Origin: Deltaproteobacteria bacterium
GTDB lineage: Bacteria; Desulfobacterota; BSN033; WVXP01
DNA length: 53,849 nucleotides
Assembly: GCA_019308905.1 (NCBI GenBank)
Contig: JAFDHF010000019.1
Coordinates: 1 to 53,849 of the forward strand
Direction of reading: 5' to 3'
Position 1 is the stretch's first letter. Every line of letters starts with the position of its first letter. The notes beneath the pieces were generated by a model. That model searched no databases. It had not been told where the DNA came from and was given only the letters and a program-made list of their open reading frames with translations. The position numbers and the translations under genes are program-made. Below are positions 1-8,249 of this stretch, one piece after another.

Positions 1-297
1 ATTGAATAGGTATTCCCTATAGTAGACGATCGCACAGGGAAGGACAAGAAACAGCAGAAGCTTGAGCACATACTGCCCGTACAGACTTTTCTTTCGCCCT
101 TCTCCTTTGGCCATCGCCCGTTCCACCAGCCGCCTCAGCCACCAGAAGTTGGCTGCCACGATGAATGCCCCCAAGGCCACACCAATGGTCACCGAGAGAG
201 ACCTGAACAGGAGACTTCCGGCACAGAGGACTCCTGCCACATAGAGGTTGATCCTCTCGATCGAGTCGATCCTAGAAAGCGTCCAGGCCGTGTTCAT
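1..297 (-). CDS. atpI: ATP synthase subunit I family protein (AtpI-like), 3' end outside window
   Basis: My reading of the reverse strand gives 99 codons without a stop, starting MNTAWTLSRIDSIERINLY and running off the left edge. Hydrophobic segments lie around residues 19-36, 36-52 and 80-92, with a basic loop (about residues 56-75) between the last two, as in the ATP synthase I family. These small membrane proteins are encoded at the head of F-type ATPase operons and are linked to c-ring assembly or ion supply. The ATG at 297-295 overlaps the stop of the AtpZ-like gene (ATGA), so the two are co-translated. The rest of the F1Fo operon should lie to the left. The family call rests on size, topology and context. 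Confidence 0.7.
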   Translation of the reverse strand, partial: MNTAWTLSRIDSIERINLYVAGVLCAGSLLFRSLSVTIGVALGAFIVAANFWWLRRLVERAMAKGEGRKKSLYGQYVLKLLLFLVLPCAIVYYREYLFN

Positions 298-542
298 TCC
301 TTCCCCTTGTTGGCAGGCCGGTCTTGTTTCTGGATCTCCTTGACAACGCGGAAAAGAGCTCGGAAACCCGCCACCACACCTAGAATCAAGAAGATGAGAG
401 CCATCCATGGCTTTGTACCGAGATAACGGTCAAGGACGATCCCTATAAAGAGCCCGATGGCTACCGAAAGGCCCATTTCAAGGCCGATAGTGCCGTAGTG
501 ACCTACCAGGAAGATCAGCCTTTTTGTGCCGTCAGCCTTCAA
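294..542 (-). CDS. atpZ: AtpZ/AtpI-like small membrane protein
   Basis: Two transmembrane segments flank a short loop: IGLEMGLSVAIGLFIGIVLD, then RYLGTKPW, then a second helix with GVVAGFRALFRVV. This is the usual AtpZ pattern of F-type ATPase operons, thought to assist ion binding to the c-ring. The longest open frame begins at ATG 602. A strong promoter at 609-637 would start transcription close to 602, so that ATG would be almost leaderless. The first 20 codons also do not resemble the family. I therefore prefer the in-frame TTG at 542 (82 residues), although no good ribosome site precedes it. The start is the weak point; the family call is firmer. It overlaps the AtpI-like gene by 4 bases. 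Confidence 0.65.
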   Translation of the reverse strand: MKADGTKRLIFLVGHYGTIGLEMGLSVAIGLFIGIVLDRYLGTKPWMALIFLILGVVAGFRALFRVVKEIQKQDRPANKGKE

Positions 543-578
543 GCTAATTGCAATGCATTGATTTGTAAGGTTTTTTCC

Positions 579-597
579 TCCCGGAGAGAGTCCGGGA
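579..597 (-). other. Leader hairpin before the atpZ-like gene
   Basis: TCCCGGA (579-585) and TCCGGGA (591-597) form a perfect 7-bp stem with a 5-base loop. On the minus strand the 3' arm runs into GGGAGG, the only Shine-Dalgarno-like sequence in this leader, and then into a run of A. Because A, not T, follows on the minus strand, it is not a terminator. It may mask the ribosome site. That role is inference. Confidence 0.4.
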
Positions 598-608
598 AGC
601 ATGTGATT

Positions 609-637
609 TTATTAACATACGCTCCCCTCCGTGTCAA
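609..637 (-). promoter_or_regulatory. Predicted sigma-70 promoter of the atp operon
   Basis: On the minus strand there is a perfect -35 TTGACA (637-632), a 17-base spacer and a -10 TAATAA (614-609). It lies between the DUF1684 gene and the atpZ/atpI pair, with transcription expected to start near 602. Confidence 0.7.
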
Positions 638-678
638 CCGAATTTTTGCTGTCCTTGCAAAAGCGGAAAGCCGTTGGC

Positions 679-1308
679 TCAGGGGAGGGGTAGAAACGTC
701 TTTTCGCCGCAGCGGACCGCTGTATCCAGAACGTTCTCCTCTGGGGCAAAGGCGCATGTGTACTTCGGGTTGTAGGCACAGTAGGGATTATGAGCACTGT
801 TGAAGTCGACAACGATCATGTCGCCCCCTGCAAGCCTCACATCGACATAGCGTCCGTTCTCGTACGTCTCGTGGCCGTTTGTCTTGTCTCTGAAGGGCAG
901 AAACAGGGTCGACCTTCCCACGAAACGGTAGACGGCTAGGGAGAACTCCCTGTGGTGCATCCGAAACCTGAAGGTACCCACTCTGACGTAGGTTCGGAAA
1001 TTACCTCTGCTGGTGGGAAGCCTCACGTATTCGGTTTTTCCAGATGAGTTTCTCTCGAGGGGGCCGGAAAAGACGCAGCCGGGGTCGACGGGATAATAGG
1101 CCAGTCCCCGGAAGCGTCTCTGATCCTCGGGTCTCAGGGGAGACCTCGGGTCCCAACGGAAAAACCGGTTCTTCTCCTCCCGCTCCCTCTGGATCCTCTC
1201 GACCTCGAACGTCCCCTCATCCCCCACGGGTTCAGAGGCATGAGAGAGATGGGAGACGGTGCAGAGGCATCCGAGAACCAGGCTTAACAGGAGAAGTCCT
1301 CTGGTCAT
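679..1308 (-). CDS. DUF1684 family exported protein
   Basis: 209 residues with an N-terminal hydrophobic signal (about residues 1-24, ending near SHASEP). Conserved DUF1684 blocks follow in order: EKNRFFRWDPRSPL (about 45-58), FRGLAYYPVDP (66-76), the FRDKTNGHETYENGRYVD segment (about 138-155) and DFNSAHNPYCAYNPKYTC (168-185). The family is of unknown function, found in bacteria and archaea, and is sometimes linked to thioredoxin-like or exported proteins. Here the signal peptide suggests a periplasmic location. The start has AAGGA just upstream. It is separated from hemL by about 118 bases holding GC-rich inverted repeats without a T run, and from the atp genes by their own promoter. Confidence 0.85.
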   Translation of the reverse strand: MTRGLLLLSLVLGCLCTVSHLSHASEPVGDEGTFEVERIQREREEKNRFFRWDPRSPLRPEDQRRFRGLAYYPVDPGCVFSGPLERNSSGKTEYVRLPTSRGNFRTYVRVGTFRFRMHHREFSLAVYRFVGRSTLFLPFRDKTNGHETYENGRYVDVRLAGGDMIVVDFNSAHNPYCAYNPKYTCAFAPEENVLDTAVRCGEKTFLPLP

Positions 1309-1426
1309 CTTTCCTTGAACTCCCTACAGGAGCCCGGCCTTGTCCGCACCGGGCTTTGTCGGTCCGACAGGATCCGGGGCCGGCACGGGAAGAAGCCCGT
1401 GGGCAGCCCCCCTGCGCTCTCAGGGC

Positions 1427-2716
1427 CTACCCGCCCATGCTCCTGAAGGCCTTGCGTGCGGCTCCTACGGTTCTTTCCAGGTCCTCCTCGGTGTGGGCCA
1501 GGGAGATGAAGGCCGCCTCGAACTGAGAGGGCGGCAGGTAGATACCCTGGTCCAACATGAGGAGAAAATAGCGAGTAAAGGCCTTGGTATCGCTCTTTCT
1601 TGCCTCCTCGTAATTCTCCACGGGGGAGGGCGTGAAAAAGACCGTGAGCATGGTACCCACGTGGGAGCACCGGATCTCGATTCCCGCTTCACGGGCGGCC
1701 TGGGAGATGCCGTCGCAGAGGAATTCGGCCTTCATCTCCAGGCTCTCATAGACACCCTCTGCCTCAAGGATCTTCAAGGTCTCCAACCCCGCGGTCATGG
1801 CCAGGGGATTGCCCGAAAGGGTGCCGGCCTGATAGACCCCCCCGAGAGGTGCAACGAGCTCCATGATCTCCCTTTTTCCGCCGTAGGCACCTACGGGGAG
1901 ACCGCCGCCTATGATCTTTCCCAGGCAAGTCATGTCCGGGATGACGCCGTACAGACTCTGTGCCCCGCCGTAGGCCACGCGGAAGCCCGTCATGACTTCA
2001 TCGAAGATGAGTACAATGCCTCTTTCGTCGCAAATCGTGCGCAGGCCTTGGAGAAACCCTTGTCTCGGTGCCACGACACCCATGTTTCCCGCCACCGGCT
2101 CAAGGATGACGCAGGCCACCTCCTCCGGGTGGGCTTCGACCAGCGCCTTCACCGAATCGAGGTCGTTGAAGCGGGCCGTCAGGGTGTGCCTTGCGAAGTC
2201 GGCGGGAACACCCAAGCTGTCCGGGACCCCCAGGGTCGTCGCCCCTGAGCCCGCCTTGACGAGCAGATAGTCGCCGTGGCCGTGGTAGGCCCCTTCAAAT
2301 TTGATGACCTTGTCCCGTCCCGTATAGCCCCTGGCCAGGCGGATGGCGGCCATGGTGGCCTCGGTCCCGGAGTTGACCATCCTCACCATTTCGAGCGAGG
2401 GGACTGCATCGATCACCTTGTGGGCCAGTTCCACCTCGAGGGCCGTGGGGGCACCGAAACTCAACCCCCGTGCCGCTGTTTCATTCAGCGCCCTGACCAC
2501 GTCCGGGTGGGAGTGGCCGACGATCATGGGTCCCCAGGACCCAACATAGTCGATATACTCGTTTCCGTCGGAATCGTAGAGCTTCGAGCCTCGGGCGTGA
2601 TCGATGAAGCGCGGCGGAATTCCAACGGTGCGGAAGGCACGTACTGGGCTGTTTACTCCGCCGGGAATCCACTTTTGAGCCTGGGCAAAGAGTGCTTCGG
2701 ATCTTTCGGTTTCCAT
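1427..2716 (-). CDS. hemL: Glutamate-1-semialdehyde 2,1-aminomutase
   Basis: 429 residues, full length for the family. This PLP enzyme converts glutamate-1-semialdehyde to 5-aminolevulinate in the C5 pathway of tetrapyrrole synthesis. The N-terminal [13 protein letters not shown], the cofactor region [15 protein letters not shown] (about 115-129), FDEVMTGFR (239-247) and the PLP lysine in [17 protein letters not shown] (about 264-280) are all present. The ATG is preceded by GGAGG. The next gene downstream, 29 bases away, is a fumarylacetoacetase-family enzyme, and dapB and lysA follow. The run is probably one transcription unit of biosynthetic genes. Confidence 0.97.
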   Translation of the reverse strand: METERSEALFAQAQKWIPGGVNSPVRAFRTVGIPPRFIDHARGSKLYDSDGNEYIDYVGSWGPMIVGHSHPDVVRALNETAARGLSFGAPTALEVELAHKVIDAVPSLEMVRMVNSGTEATMAAIRLARGYTGRDKVIKFEGAYHGHGDYLLVKAGSGATTLGVPDSLGVPADFARHTLTARFNDLDSVKALVEAHPEEVACVILEPVAGNMGVVAPRQGFLQGLRTICDERGIVLIFDEVMTGFRVAYGGAQSLYGVIPDMTCLGKIIGGGLPVGAYGGKREIMELVAPLGGVYQAGTLSGNPLAMTAGLETLKILEAEGVYESLEMKAEFLCDGISQAAREAGIEIRCSHVGTMLTVFFTPSPVENYEEARKSDTKAFTRYFLLMLDQGIYLPPSQFEAAFISLAHTEEDLERTVGAARKAFRSMGG

Positions 2717-2745
2717 GGTTGCCTCCTTTGGGTCGGCTCCCCTGT

Positions 2746-3522
2746 TCAGCCGGTCGGCGTATCGTGCTGCTTTGTAACCGTGTTTGTCAGCGTCCCTATC
2801 CCCTCGATGACTACATCCACCCTGTCTCCTACCGACATGGGGCCGATCCCGGAAGGGGTGCCCGTTGCGATGACATCGCCCGGCATGAGGGTCATGACGT
2901 GCGAAACGAAGCTGACCAGTTGGTGGCAGTCGAAGATGAGGTTCGCGGTGTTAGAGGACTGTTTGAGTTCCCCGTTCAGAAAGGTTTCCAACTTGAGGCT
3001 GCGTGGATCGAGATCCGTTTCGATCCAGGGTCCCAAAGGGGCAAAGGTATCGAAGCCCTTGGCCCTTGTCCACTGGCGGTCCTTCTTCTGGAGATCCCGG
3101 GCTGTAACGTCGTTGATGCACGTGTATCCGAGGATGAAATTCCCGGCTTCATCCGGCGAGATGCGGGCAGCCCGCCTCCTCACCACCACGCCGAGTTCTC
3201 CCTCGTAATCGACCTGAGAGCTCATAGGGGGATAGATGATCGGCTCTCCGGGGCCGATGACGGCGGTCGAGGGTTTCAGGAAGATCAGGGGTTCTTCGGG
3301 TATCCTGGCCCCCACCTCCTCGGCGTGATCCCGGTAGTTCAACCCCACGGCCACGATCTTGCTGGGCGGTACAGGGGAGAGGAGGGTGACCCCGTCAAGA
3401 GGGGCGACCCTCTGGCCCTCTCTGAACTCTCCGAAAACGTCTCCTGCAAGGCAGAAGACATCTTCGCCCTTGAACAGGCCGTAAGAGATCCGATTTCCAT
3501 GGCGGTAGCGAATCAATCTCAT
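2746..3522 (-). CDS. Fumarylacetoacetate hydrolase family protein
   Basis: 258 residues with the FAH fold: a short N-terminal domain, then LNYRDHAEE (about 63-71), the metal-binding acidic pair in YEGELGVVV (about 105-113), [14 protein letters not shown] (132-145) and C-terminal GTPSGIGPM (221-229). Members are Mg-dependent hydrolases, isomerases or decarboxylases acting on diketo or hydroxy-diketo acids, such as acylpyruvases, oxaloacetate decarboxylases and catechol-pathway isomerases. The substrate cannot be read from sequence. Its ATG overlaps the dapB stop (ATGA), so it is translationally coupled to dapB. Coupling to lysine biosynthesis could mean a repair or decarboxylase role, but that is inference. 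Confidence 0.88.
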   Translation of the reverse strand: MRLIRYRHGNRISYGLFKGEDVFCLAGDVFGEFREGQRVAPLDGVTLLSPVPPSKIVAVGLNYRDHAEEVGARIPEEPLIFLKPSTAVIGPGEPIIYPPMSSQVDYEGELGVVVRRRAARISPDEAGNFILGYTCINDVTARDLQKKDRQWTRAKGFDTFAPLGPWIETDLDPRSLKLETFLNGELKQSSNTANLIFDCHQLVSFVSHVMTLMPGDVIATGTPSGIGPMSVGDRVDVVIEGIGTLTNTVTKQHDTPTG

Positions 3523-4346
3523 GCTCTTTCCCTTCTCTCTCTCAAGCCGAGGACGTCTTGCATATCATAGAGGCCCTCGGGCTGTTTGACCACCCAGAGA
3601 GCCGCCTTGACGGCGCCCCGGGCGAAGTTGTCCCGGCTGTGTGCCCGGTGGGTCAACTCCAGCCGTTCCCCGATCCCTCCAAACACTACGGTATGATCCC
3701 CCACGATGTCCCCCGCGCGGACGGCCGCTATGCCGATCTCGGCGGGCTTTCTTTCTCCCACCATGCCCTTCCTGCCCCAAACCGCAACCCTTTCGAGGTC
3801 CCTTCCCAGAGCCCTCGCGATCCTCTCGCCGAGCTTCATGGCCGTTCCGCTGGGGGCATCCCTCTTGAAGCGGTGATGGGCCTCGATGATCTCCACGTCG
3901 TAGTCGGGTCCCAAGGCCCTGGCCGCCTCTTCGACGATCTTGAACATGACGTTTACCCCCACACTCATGTTGGGAGCCACCACACACCGAGTCCTGCTCC
4001 CCTCGGCTCTGATCCGCTCCACCTGGTCCGAAGAGAACCCGGTGGTGCCGATAACCAGTGCCATCCGGCCTCGGACTGCAGTCTCCAGACTCTTCATGGA
4101 GACCTCAGGGATGGTGAAATCCACGATGACCTCTCCCAATCCGGCCACACGGTCGAGGTCGGATTCGACAAACACCCCTACTCCACCCTCTCCTGCAAGC
4201 TCACCCACATCCCTTCCCACTGCGGGGTGGCCCTCCTTCTCCACGGCCCCCGCCAGGGTGATTCCTGGAGTCTGGAGGATCGTATGGATTATCCTCTTCC
4301 CCATCCTTCCGCCGGCTCCTACAACGATCGCCTTGACCATCATCAT
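3519..4346 (-). CDS. dapB: 4-hydroxy-tetrahydrodipicolinate reductase
   Basis: 275 residues. It reduces hydroxy-tetrahydrodipicolinate with NAD(P)H in the diaminopimelate/lysine pathway. The N-terminal Rossmann motif is VVGAGGRMGKRI, GTTGFS lies near residue 100, and the catalytic and substrate-binding stretch HHRFKRDAPSGTA is near residues 157-169. Three consecutive ATG codons open the frame. The family usually begins at MVKAIVVG, which corresponds to the third (4340), and AAAGGAGA lies just before the first. The gene lies between lysA (upstream) and the FAH gene (4-base overlap downstream). dapA is not in the window. Confidence 0.96.
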   Translation of the reverse strand: MMMVKAIVVGAGGRMGKRIIHTILQTPGITLAGAVEKEGHPAVGRDVGELAGEGGVGVFVESDLDRVAGLGEVIVDFTIPEVSMKSLETAVRGRMALVIGTTGFSSDQVERIRAEGSRTRCVVAPNMSVGVNVMFKIVEEAARALGPDYDVEIIEAHHRFKRDAPSGTAMKLGERIARALGRDLERVAVWGRKGMVGERKPAEIGIAAVRAGDIVGDHTVVFGGIGERLELTHRAHSRDNFARGAVKAALWVVKQPEGLYDMQDVLGLRERRERA

Positions 4347-4407
4347 TCTCCTTTACGAAGACTCGGAGTTTCCTGAGTCTGCTGCTTCGGTGACCTGAAG
4401 CCTTCCT

Positions 4408-5664
4408 CTAGTGGAGGAAATCCGGGATCTCTTCACCCCGTATCAGATCCTCGTAGGTCTCTCTCTGGCGAATGAGATAGGGGGTGGAACCCTTTACCAA
4501 GACCTCGCAGACCCTGGGCCGGGAGTTGTAGTTGGAGGCCATTGACAACCCGTAGGCCCCGGCACTCATGACGGCAAGAAGATCCCCCTGCTTGGGCTCG
4601 ACGATGGTCCTCCCCTTGGCAAAAAAGTCGCTGGATTCGCAGATGGGTCCCACCACGTCGGCCACTACTTCCCTTCCCGGCCGCCTCTCGACGGGCAGAA
4701 TGGCCTGGAATGACCCGTACAGGGAGGGGCGTATGAAGTCGTTCATTCCCGCATCGACGATAACGAAGAACTTCTCGGAGGTCTCCTTGGTATATATCAC
4801 CCGTGTAACCAGGATCCCCGCGTTTCCTACGATTACCCGGCCGGGTTCAAAGACGAGGGTGACGTCAAGGTCCTCGGTCTCCTTCAGAATCGCCTGGGCG
4901 TATTCCGAGGGAAGAGGCGGTGCCTCGGACCCGTAAGTGATGCCCAGGCCCCCGCCGAGATCGAGATAGCGGATCCTGATGTTTTCCTGTTCCAGGGCGG
5001 CCACCAGGTCCTTCAATCTCTTCAATGCCTCTACAAAAGGCCCGACTTCGACCAACTGGGACCCGATATGACAGTCGACCCCGACGACCTCGAGGTTTTT
5101 CAGGCTTTTCGCCATCTTGAAATGGGAAAGGGCCCGGCCGAACTCAATGCCGAACTTGTTTTCCCTGAGCCCTGTGGCGATATGGGGATGCGTCTTCGGG
5201 TCGACGTCCGGGTTGATGCGCAGTGCCACAGGCGCCCGCACTCCCAGCCTACCGGCCTGATCATCCACGGCGGCAAGCTCCTGCGATGACTCGGCGTTCA
5301 ACATGAGAATCCGCTTCTCCAGGGCGTAGTGGATTTCACCCGAGGTCTTTCCGACACCTGAAAAGACGATACTGGCAGGTCGGACGCCCGCCCGGAGAGC
5401 ACGGAAAAGCTCCCCTCCGGACACCACGTCGGCGCCGCCTCCCATCCTTTCAAAGATCCGTATGAGCGCAAGATTCGAGTTGGCCTTCAGGGAATAGCAG
5501 ACAAGGTGGGGGACGGACCGAAAGGCATCGTCAAAGACACGGAAATGGCGCTCCATCGTGGCAAAGCTGTAGAGATAGAAAGGGGTCCCCACCTTCTGGG
5601 CGACGGCGTCAACTGGAACTGACTCGCAATGGAGCAGGTCTTTGCGATAGTCGAAAAAGTGCAC
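4408..5664 (-). CDS. lysA: Diaminopimelate decarboxylase
   Basis: 418 residues, class III PLP fold. It decarboxylates meso-diaminopimelate to lysine. The PLP lysine is in CYSLKANSNLAL (about 55-66). Family motifs present are HIGSQL (about 194-199), the glycine loop LDLGGGLGITYG (about 228-239), FEPGR (about 273-277) and the C-terminal AGAYGLSMASNYNSRPR. The start codon is GTG with GGAGA upstream. Co-directional with the LptM-like/FN3 lipoprotein gene upstream and dapB downstream, giving a small cell-wall/lysine cluster. Confidence 0.97.
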   Translation of the reverse strand: MHFFDYRKDLLHCESVPVDAVAQKVGTPFYLYSFATMERHFRVFDDAFRSVPHLVCYSLKANSNLALIRIFERMGGGADVVSGGELFRALRAGVRPASIVFSGVGKTSGEIHYALEKRILMLNAESSQELAAVDDQAGRLGVRAPVALRINPDVDPKTHPHIATGLRENKFGIEFGRALSHFKMAKSLKNLEVVGVDCHIGSQLVEVGPFVEALKRLKDLVAALEQENIRIRYLDLGGGLGITYGSEAPPLPSEYAQAILKETEDLDVTLVFEPGRVIVGNAGILVTRVIYTKETSEKFFVIVDAGMNDFIRPSLYGSFQAILPVERRPGREVVADVVGPICESSDFFAKGRTIVEPKQGDLLAVMSAGAYGLSMASNYNSRPRVCEVLVKGSTPYLIRQRETYEDLIRGEEIPDFLH

Positions 5665-5708
5665 GATCCATCTCCACCTTCGGCCTCTCAGGCCGGGACT
5701 CGGGCTTG

Positions 5709-6770
5709 CTATCTCACGTATCTCACTCTCACCGGCTCGGAAAATGGGCTCTCGTTTCTCTGGGGAGAACCGTCCACAGCCGTCACCGTGTAAAGGTAAG
5801 TCTCTCCTAAGAGGGCGGTCCTGTCCAGGTAAAGGGGGACTTTCAAGGGGGTTTCGTTCAGACGGCTGTACGCCCCTTCTTCCAGACCCCTCCGGTAGAC
5901 AAAATACCCGAGTAGATCCTCCTCGAGATTTCTCTGCCAGCTCAGCTCGATTCCTCCGGCCAAAGGGACGGCGAGGAGCCCCTGGGGGCGGGCCGGCGGT
6001 GTCATGTCCTTTGGCGTACAGGTGGAAAGCGACGAGTTCAGGCTCTCAAGCCAGGTTTGCCCGATCTTCCTGACAGAGCGGACAGCATAGACATAGGTGA
6101 CGTCGTTGGTGAGGCCTGTATCCCGATAGGAAAGCTCATTCGGTCCCAGCCTTGCAGTCGGCTGTTCGCCGAACCCACCCTCCTCGTGCCCACGGTAGAT
6201 GCGATACCCTTGGGCGCCTTCCACAGGATCCCAGACAAGACTCACAGCCCTGTCCTCGGGTGTTGCCTCCACATGTGCGGGAGGCGCCGGTGGAGTATCC
6301 CAGTAAAGAACGGCCCGATTCGAGGGAGCACTTTCATACCCCCTAGTCGTCACCGAGATGACCCTGTAGACATAGACGTGACCATAGGCAACCCGCTTGT
6401 CCTGGTAGACGACCCTATTGCCCACTATTGAGAAGTCCCCCTTCTTCTTGTCTTCTCCCAACTCAAGCACGTCAAGGAGCTCCAGCCGTTCCGGGCATTC
6501 CTCGCACCACTTCTCTTGAAGGGGAGTCTCTTCTCTCAGAATGCGGAATGCTCCGAGTTCCCTCACCTCGGACCCATCGACCGCCTTCCGGGGTATCGAC
6601 CATTCCAGGAGAGGCTTTGCCTCACGGACCAGCACCTCAAGATCTGAGATCGCCCTCGGCACTGTTACGTCGTAGGGGATAGGCGGGCCCTTCTTGCCGC
6701 ATCCCACAGGGATGAGCAGGATTGCCTGGCAGAGAAGATACCTCTTCAAAAGGGGTGAAAAGAGGTTCAC
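5709..6770 (-). CDS. LptM-like lipoprotein with fibronectin type III repeats
   Basis: 353 residues, GTG start. A signal segment ends at a lipobox (LLIPVGC, Cys near residue 24) and is followed by GKKGPPIPYD, which matches the short CG-x-KGP motif of LptM/YifL lipoproteins. LptM helps LptD outer-membrane assembly in E. coli, where it lies beside dapF. After the motif come about three fibronectin type III-like domains, visible from repeated patterns such as VSLVWDPVEGAQGYRIYRG and GIELSWQRNLEEDLLGYFVY. It sits beside lysA, which matches the enterobacterial neighbourhood, but the long FN3 part is absent from classic LptM. Likely an outer-membrane-anchored periplasmic protein; its exact role is unknown. 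Confidence 0.75.
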   Translation of the reverse strand: MNLFSPLLKRYLLCQAILLIPVGCGKKGPPIPYDVTVPRAISDLEVLVREAKPLLEWSIPRKAVDGSEVRELGAFRILREETPLQEKWCEECPERLELLDVLELGEDKKKGDFSIVGNRVVYQDKRVAYGHVYVYRVISVTTRGYESAPSNRAVLYWDTPPAPPAHVEATPEDRAVSLVWDPVEGAQGYRIYRGHEEGGFGEQPTARLGPNELSYRDTGLTNDVTYVYAVRSVRKIGQTWLESLNSSLSTCTPKDMTPPARPQGLLAVPLAGGIELSWQRNLEEDLLGYFVYRRGLEEGAYSRLNETPLKVPLYLDRTALLGETYLYTVTAVDGSPQRNESPFSEPVRVRYVR

Positions 6771-6789
6771 GGGTCTCTCCCCTGTCCCG

Positions 6790-7485
6790 TCATTTCAACG
6801 GCCTCGGACCGAAGATGGCCGTCCCCACTCGGACCAATGTCGCCCCCTCCTCAACGGCCACTGCGAAGTCGTTTGACATCCCCATGGACAAGTCCAGGGG
6901 GCCCGTGTGGATCTTTTCCGACACGATCCTCTCTCCGAGGGTTCTGAGCCGGACAAAGTATGGCCGTGAATCTTCAGGATCGTCGAAGAAAGGAGGCATG
7001 GTCATCAATCCCTTGAAAGAGAGATTCGGGAGCCTGCTGATCTCCCCGATTAGAGGGATTACCTCCTCTTCTCTCACTCCCCACTTGGTGGTCTCACCTG
7101 AGAGATTGACCTCCACGAGCACCTCGAGTCTCCGGCCTGCAAGGCGGGCCCTTTTTTCGAGTTCCTCAGCCAGGCTGACGGAATCCACGGAGTGGATCAT
7201 GTCGAAGAGTCTCACGGCGTGCCTGGCCTTGTTCTTCTGGAGATGCCCGATGAGATGCCACGAGACCCCCTGTCCGGCCAGGGCTTCAATCTTTCTTGCC
7301 GCCTCTTGGACATAGTTTTCTCCGAAGATGGTGACGCCCGCTTCGATGGCCGCCTTGATCCTCTCCACGTCGACGGTCTTTGAGGCACCCACCAGGCGCA
7401 CCTCGGCTGGATTGCGTCCCACCCGTTGCGCCGCTTTGTCTATGGCCTCTTTGACTCTCAGGACGTTCTCCCTAATCAGACTCAT
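6790..7485 (-). CDS. YggS/PLPBP family PLP homeostasis protein
   Basis: 231 residues from the ATG at 7485, which has a clean AAGGGAGG ribosome site; a longer open frame upstream is only read-through into maf. Family hallmarks are VGASKTVDVERI with the PLP lysine, FGENYVQEAARK, WHLIGHLQKNKAR and the C-terminal SMGMSNDFAVAVEEGATLVRVGT region. PLPBP proteins bind PLP as single-domain barrels and buffer PLP and amino-acid pools rather than catalysing a known reaction. The gene overlaps the end of maf by 14 bases. Confidence 0.94.
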   Translation of the reverse strand: MSLIRENVLRVKEAIDKAAQRVGRNPAEVRLVGASKTVDVERIKAAIEAGVTIFGENYVQEAARKIEALAGQGVSWHLIGHLQKNKARHAVRLFDMIHSVDSVSLAEELEKRARLAGRRLEVLVEVNLSGETTKWGVREEEVIPLIGEISRLPNLSFKGLMTMPPFFDDPEDSRPYFVRLRTLGERIVSEKIHTGPLDLSMGMSNDFAVAVEEGATLVRVGTAIFGPRPLK

Positions 7486-8095
7486 CTTGCGGCCTCCCTT
7501 GGTGTTCGTGCCGGGTACTCCAGTCGATCGCTCCCAAGGCACGGAGGGACTCCAAGACCTGGCAGAGGGGAAGGCCCACCACATTCGTGTAGGATCCTTC
7601 GATTCTCTCGACCATGAAGGCCCCTGCACCCTGGATGGCATACCCTCCGGCCTTGCCAAAGGGCTCACCTGTCCGGACGTACCACTTGATCTCGCTCGGG
7701 CTGAGGTCTTTCACTTTCACTCTTGTCTCCACGACCCCGCTGGCAAAAGCCGGCTCCCTCTTCCTGGTAATGACGTATCCGGTCAACACCCGGTGGTATC
7801 TGCCGCTCAGAAGAGAGAGCATGTGTTCGGCTTCCTCTGGGCATTGAGGTTTTCCGAGGATCTCTCCACGGGCCACGACGACCGTATCCGCGCCGATAAT
7901 CCACCTGTCCCAGAAACGAGCGGCCACATCCTCCACCTTCTCCGTTGCCAGGCGCAGCACGTGGCTCCTTGGATCCTCCTTCCCTTTCAGAACCTCCTCG
8001 ACGCTGCTCGGTACGACCTCGATTTCAATCCCGACGCTCTCAAGGAGAGCCCGCCGTCTGGGAGAGGCAGATGCCAGGATCAATGGCCTATCCAT
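7472..8095 (-). CDS. maf: Maf family nucleoside triphosphate pyrophosphatase
   Basis: 207 residues. The N-terminal signature LILASASPRRRALLE, the central IIGADTVVV and the GYAIQGAGAFMV segment define the Maf/YhdE/YceF family, house-cleaning enzymes that hydrolyse dTTP/UTP or modified nucleotides and affect septation. First gene of a unit with the YggS-like gene. A perfect TTGACA lies upstream. Confidence 0.95.
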   Translation of the reverse strand: MDRPLILASASPRRRALLESVGIEIEVVPSSVEEVLKGKEDPRSHVLRLATEKVEDVAARFWDRWIIGADTVVVARGEILGKPQCPEEAEHMLSLLSGRYHRVLTGYVITRKREPAFASGVVETRVKVKDLSPSEIKWYVRTGEPFGKAGGYAIQGAGAFMVERIEGSYTNVVGLPLCQVLESLRALGAIDWSTRHEHQGRPQDESD

Positions 8096-8192
8096 CAGAA
8101 AATCTCACCAAGAGGAGCGGACCCAAAACCGCCGGCAACAAGGGCGACCTGCCTCCGCAGAGGGGTGCAAACACTTCCCGGACCAAGGCAGA

Positions 8193-8221
8193 ACACTAAA
8201 ACAATCGGTGACTTTTGTCAA
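8193..8221 (-). promoter_or_regulatory. Predicted promoter of the maf operon
   Basis: Minus strand: TTGACA at 8221-8216, 17-base spacer, TAGTGT at 8198-8193. The -35 is perfect and the -10 is weak (T, A and one inner T match). It lies about 100 bases upstream of maf and just outside the RAYT insertion. Confidence 0.45.
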
Positions 8222-8249
8222 CAGCCGGGAACCCCTAGCCGACCAAAAG

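Noticed and set aside
579-597. Hairpin before atpZ as a terminator
   Set aside because: On the minus strand it is followed by A, not T. On the plus strand no gene ends there.
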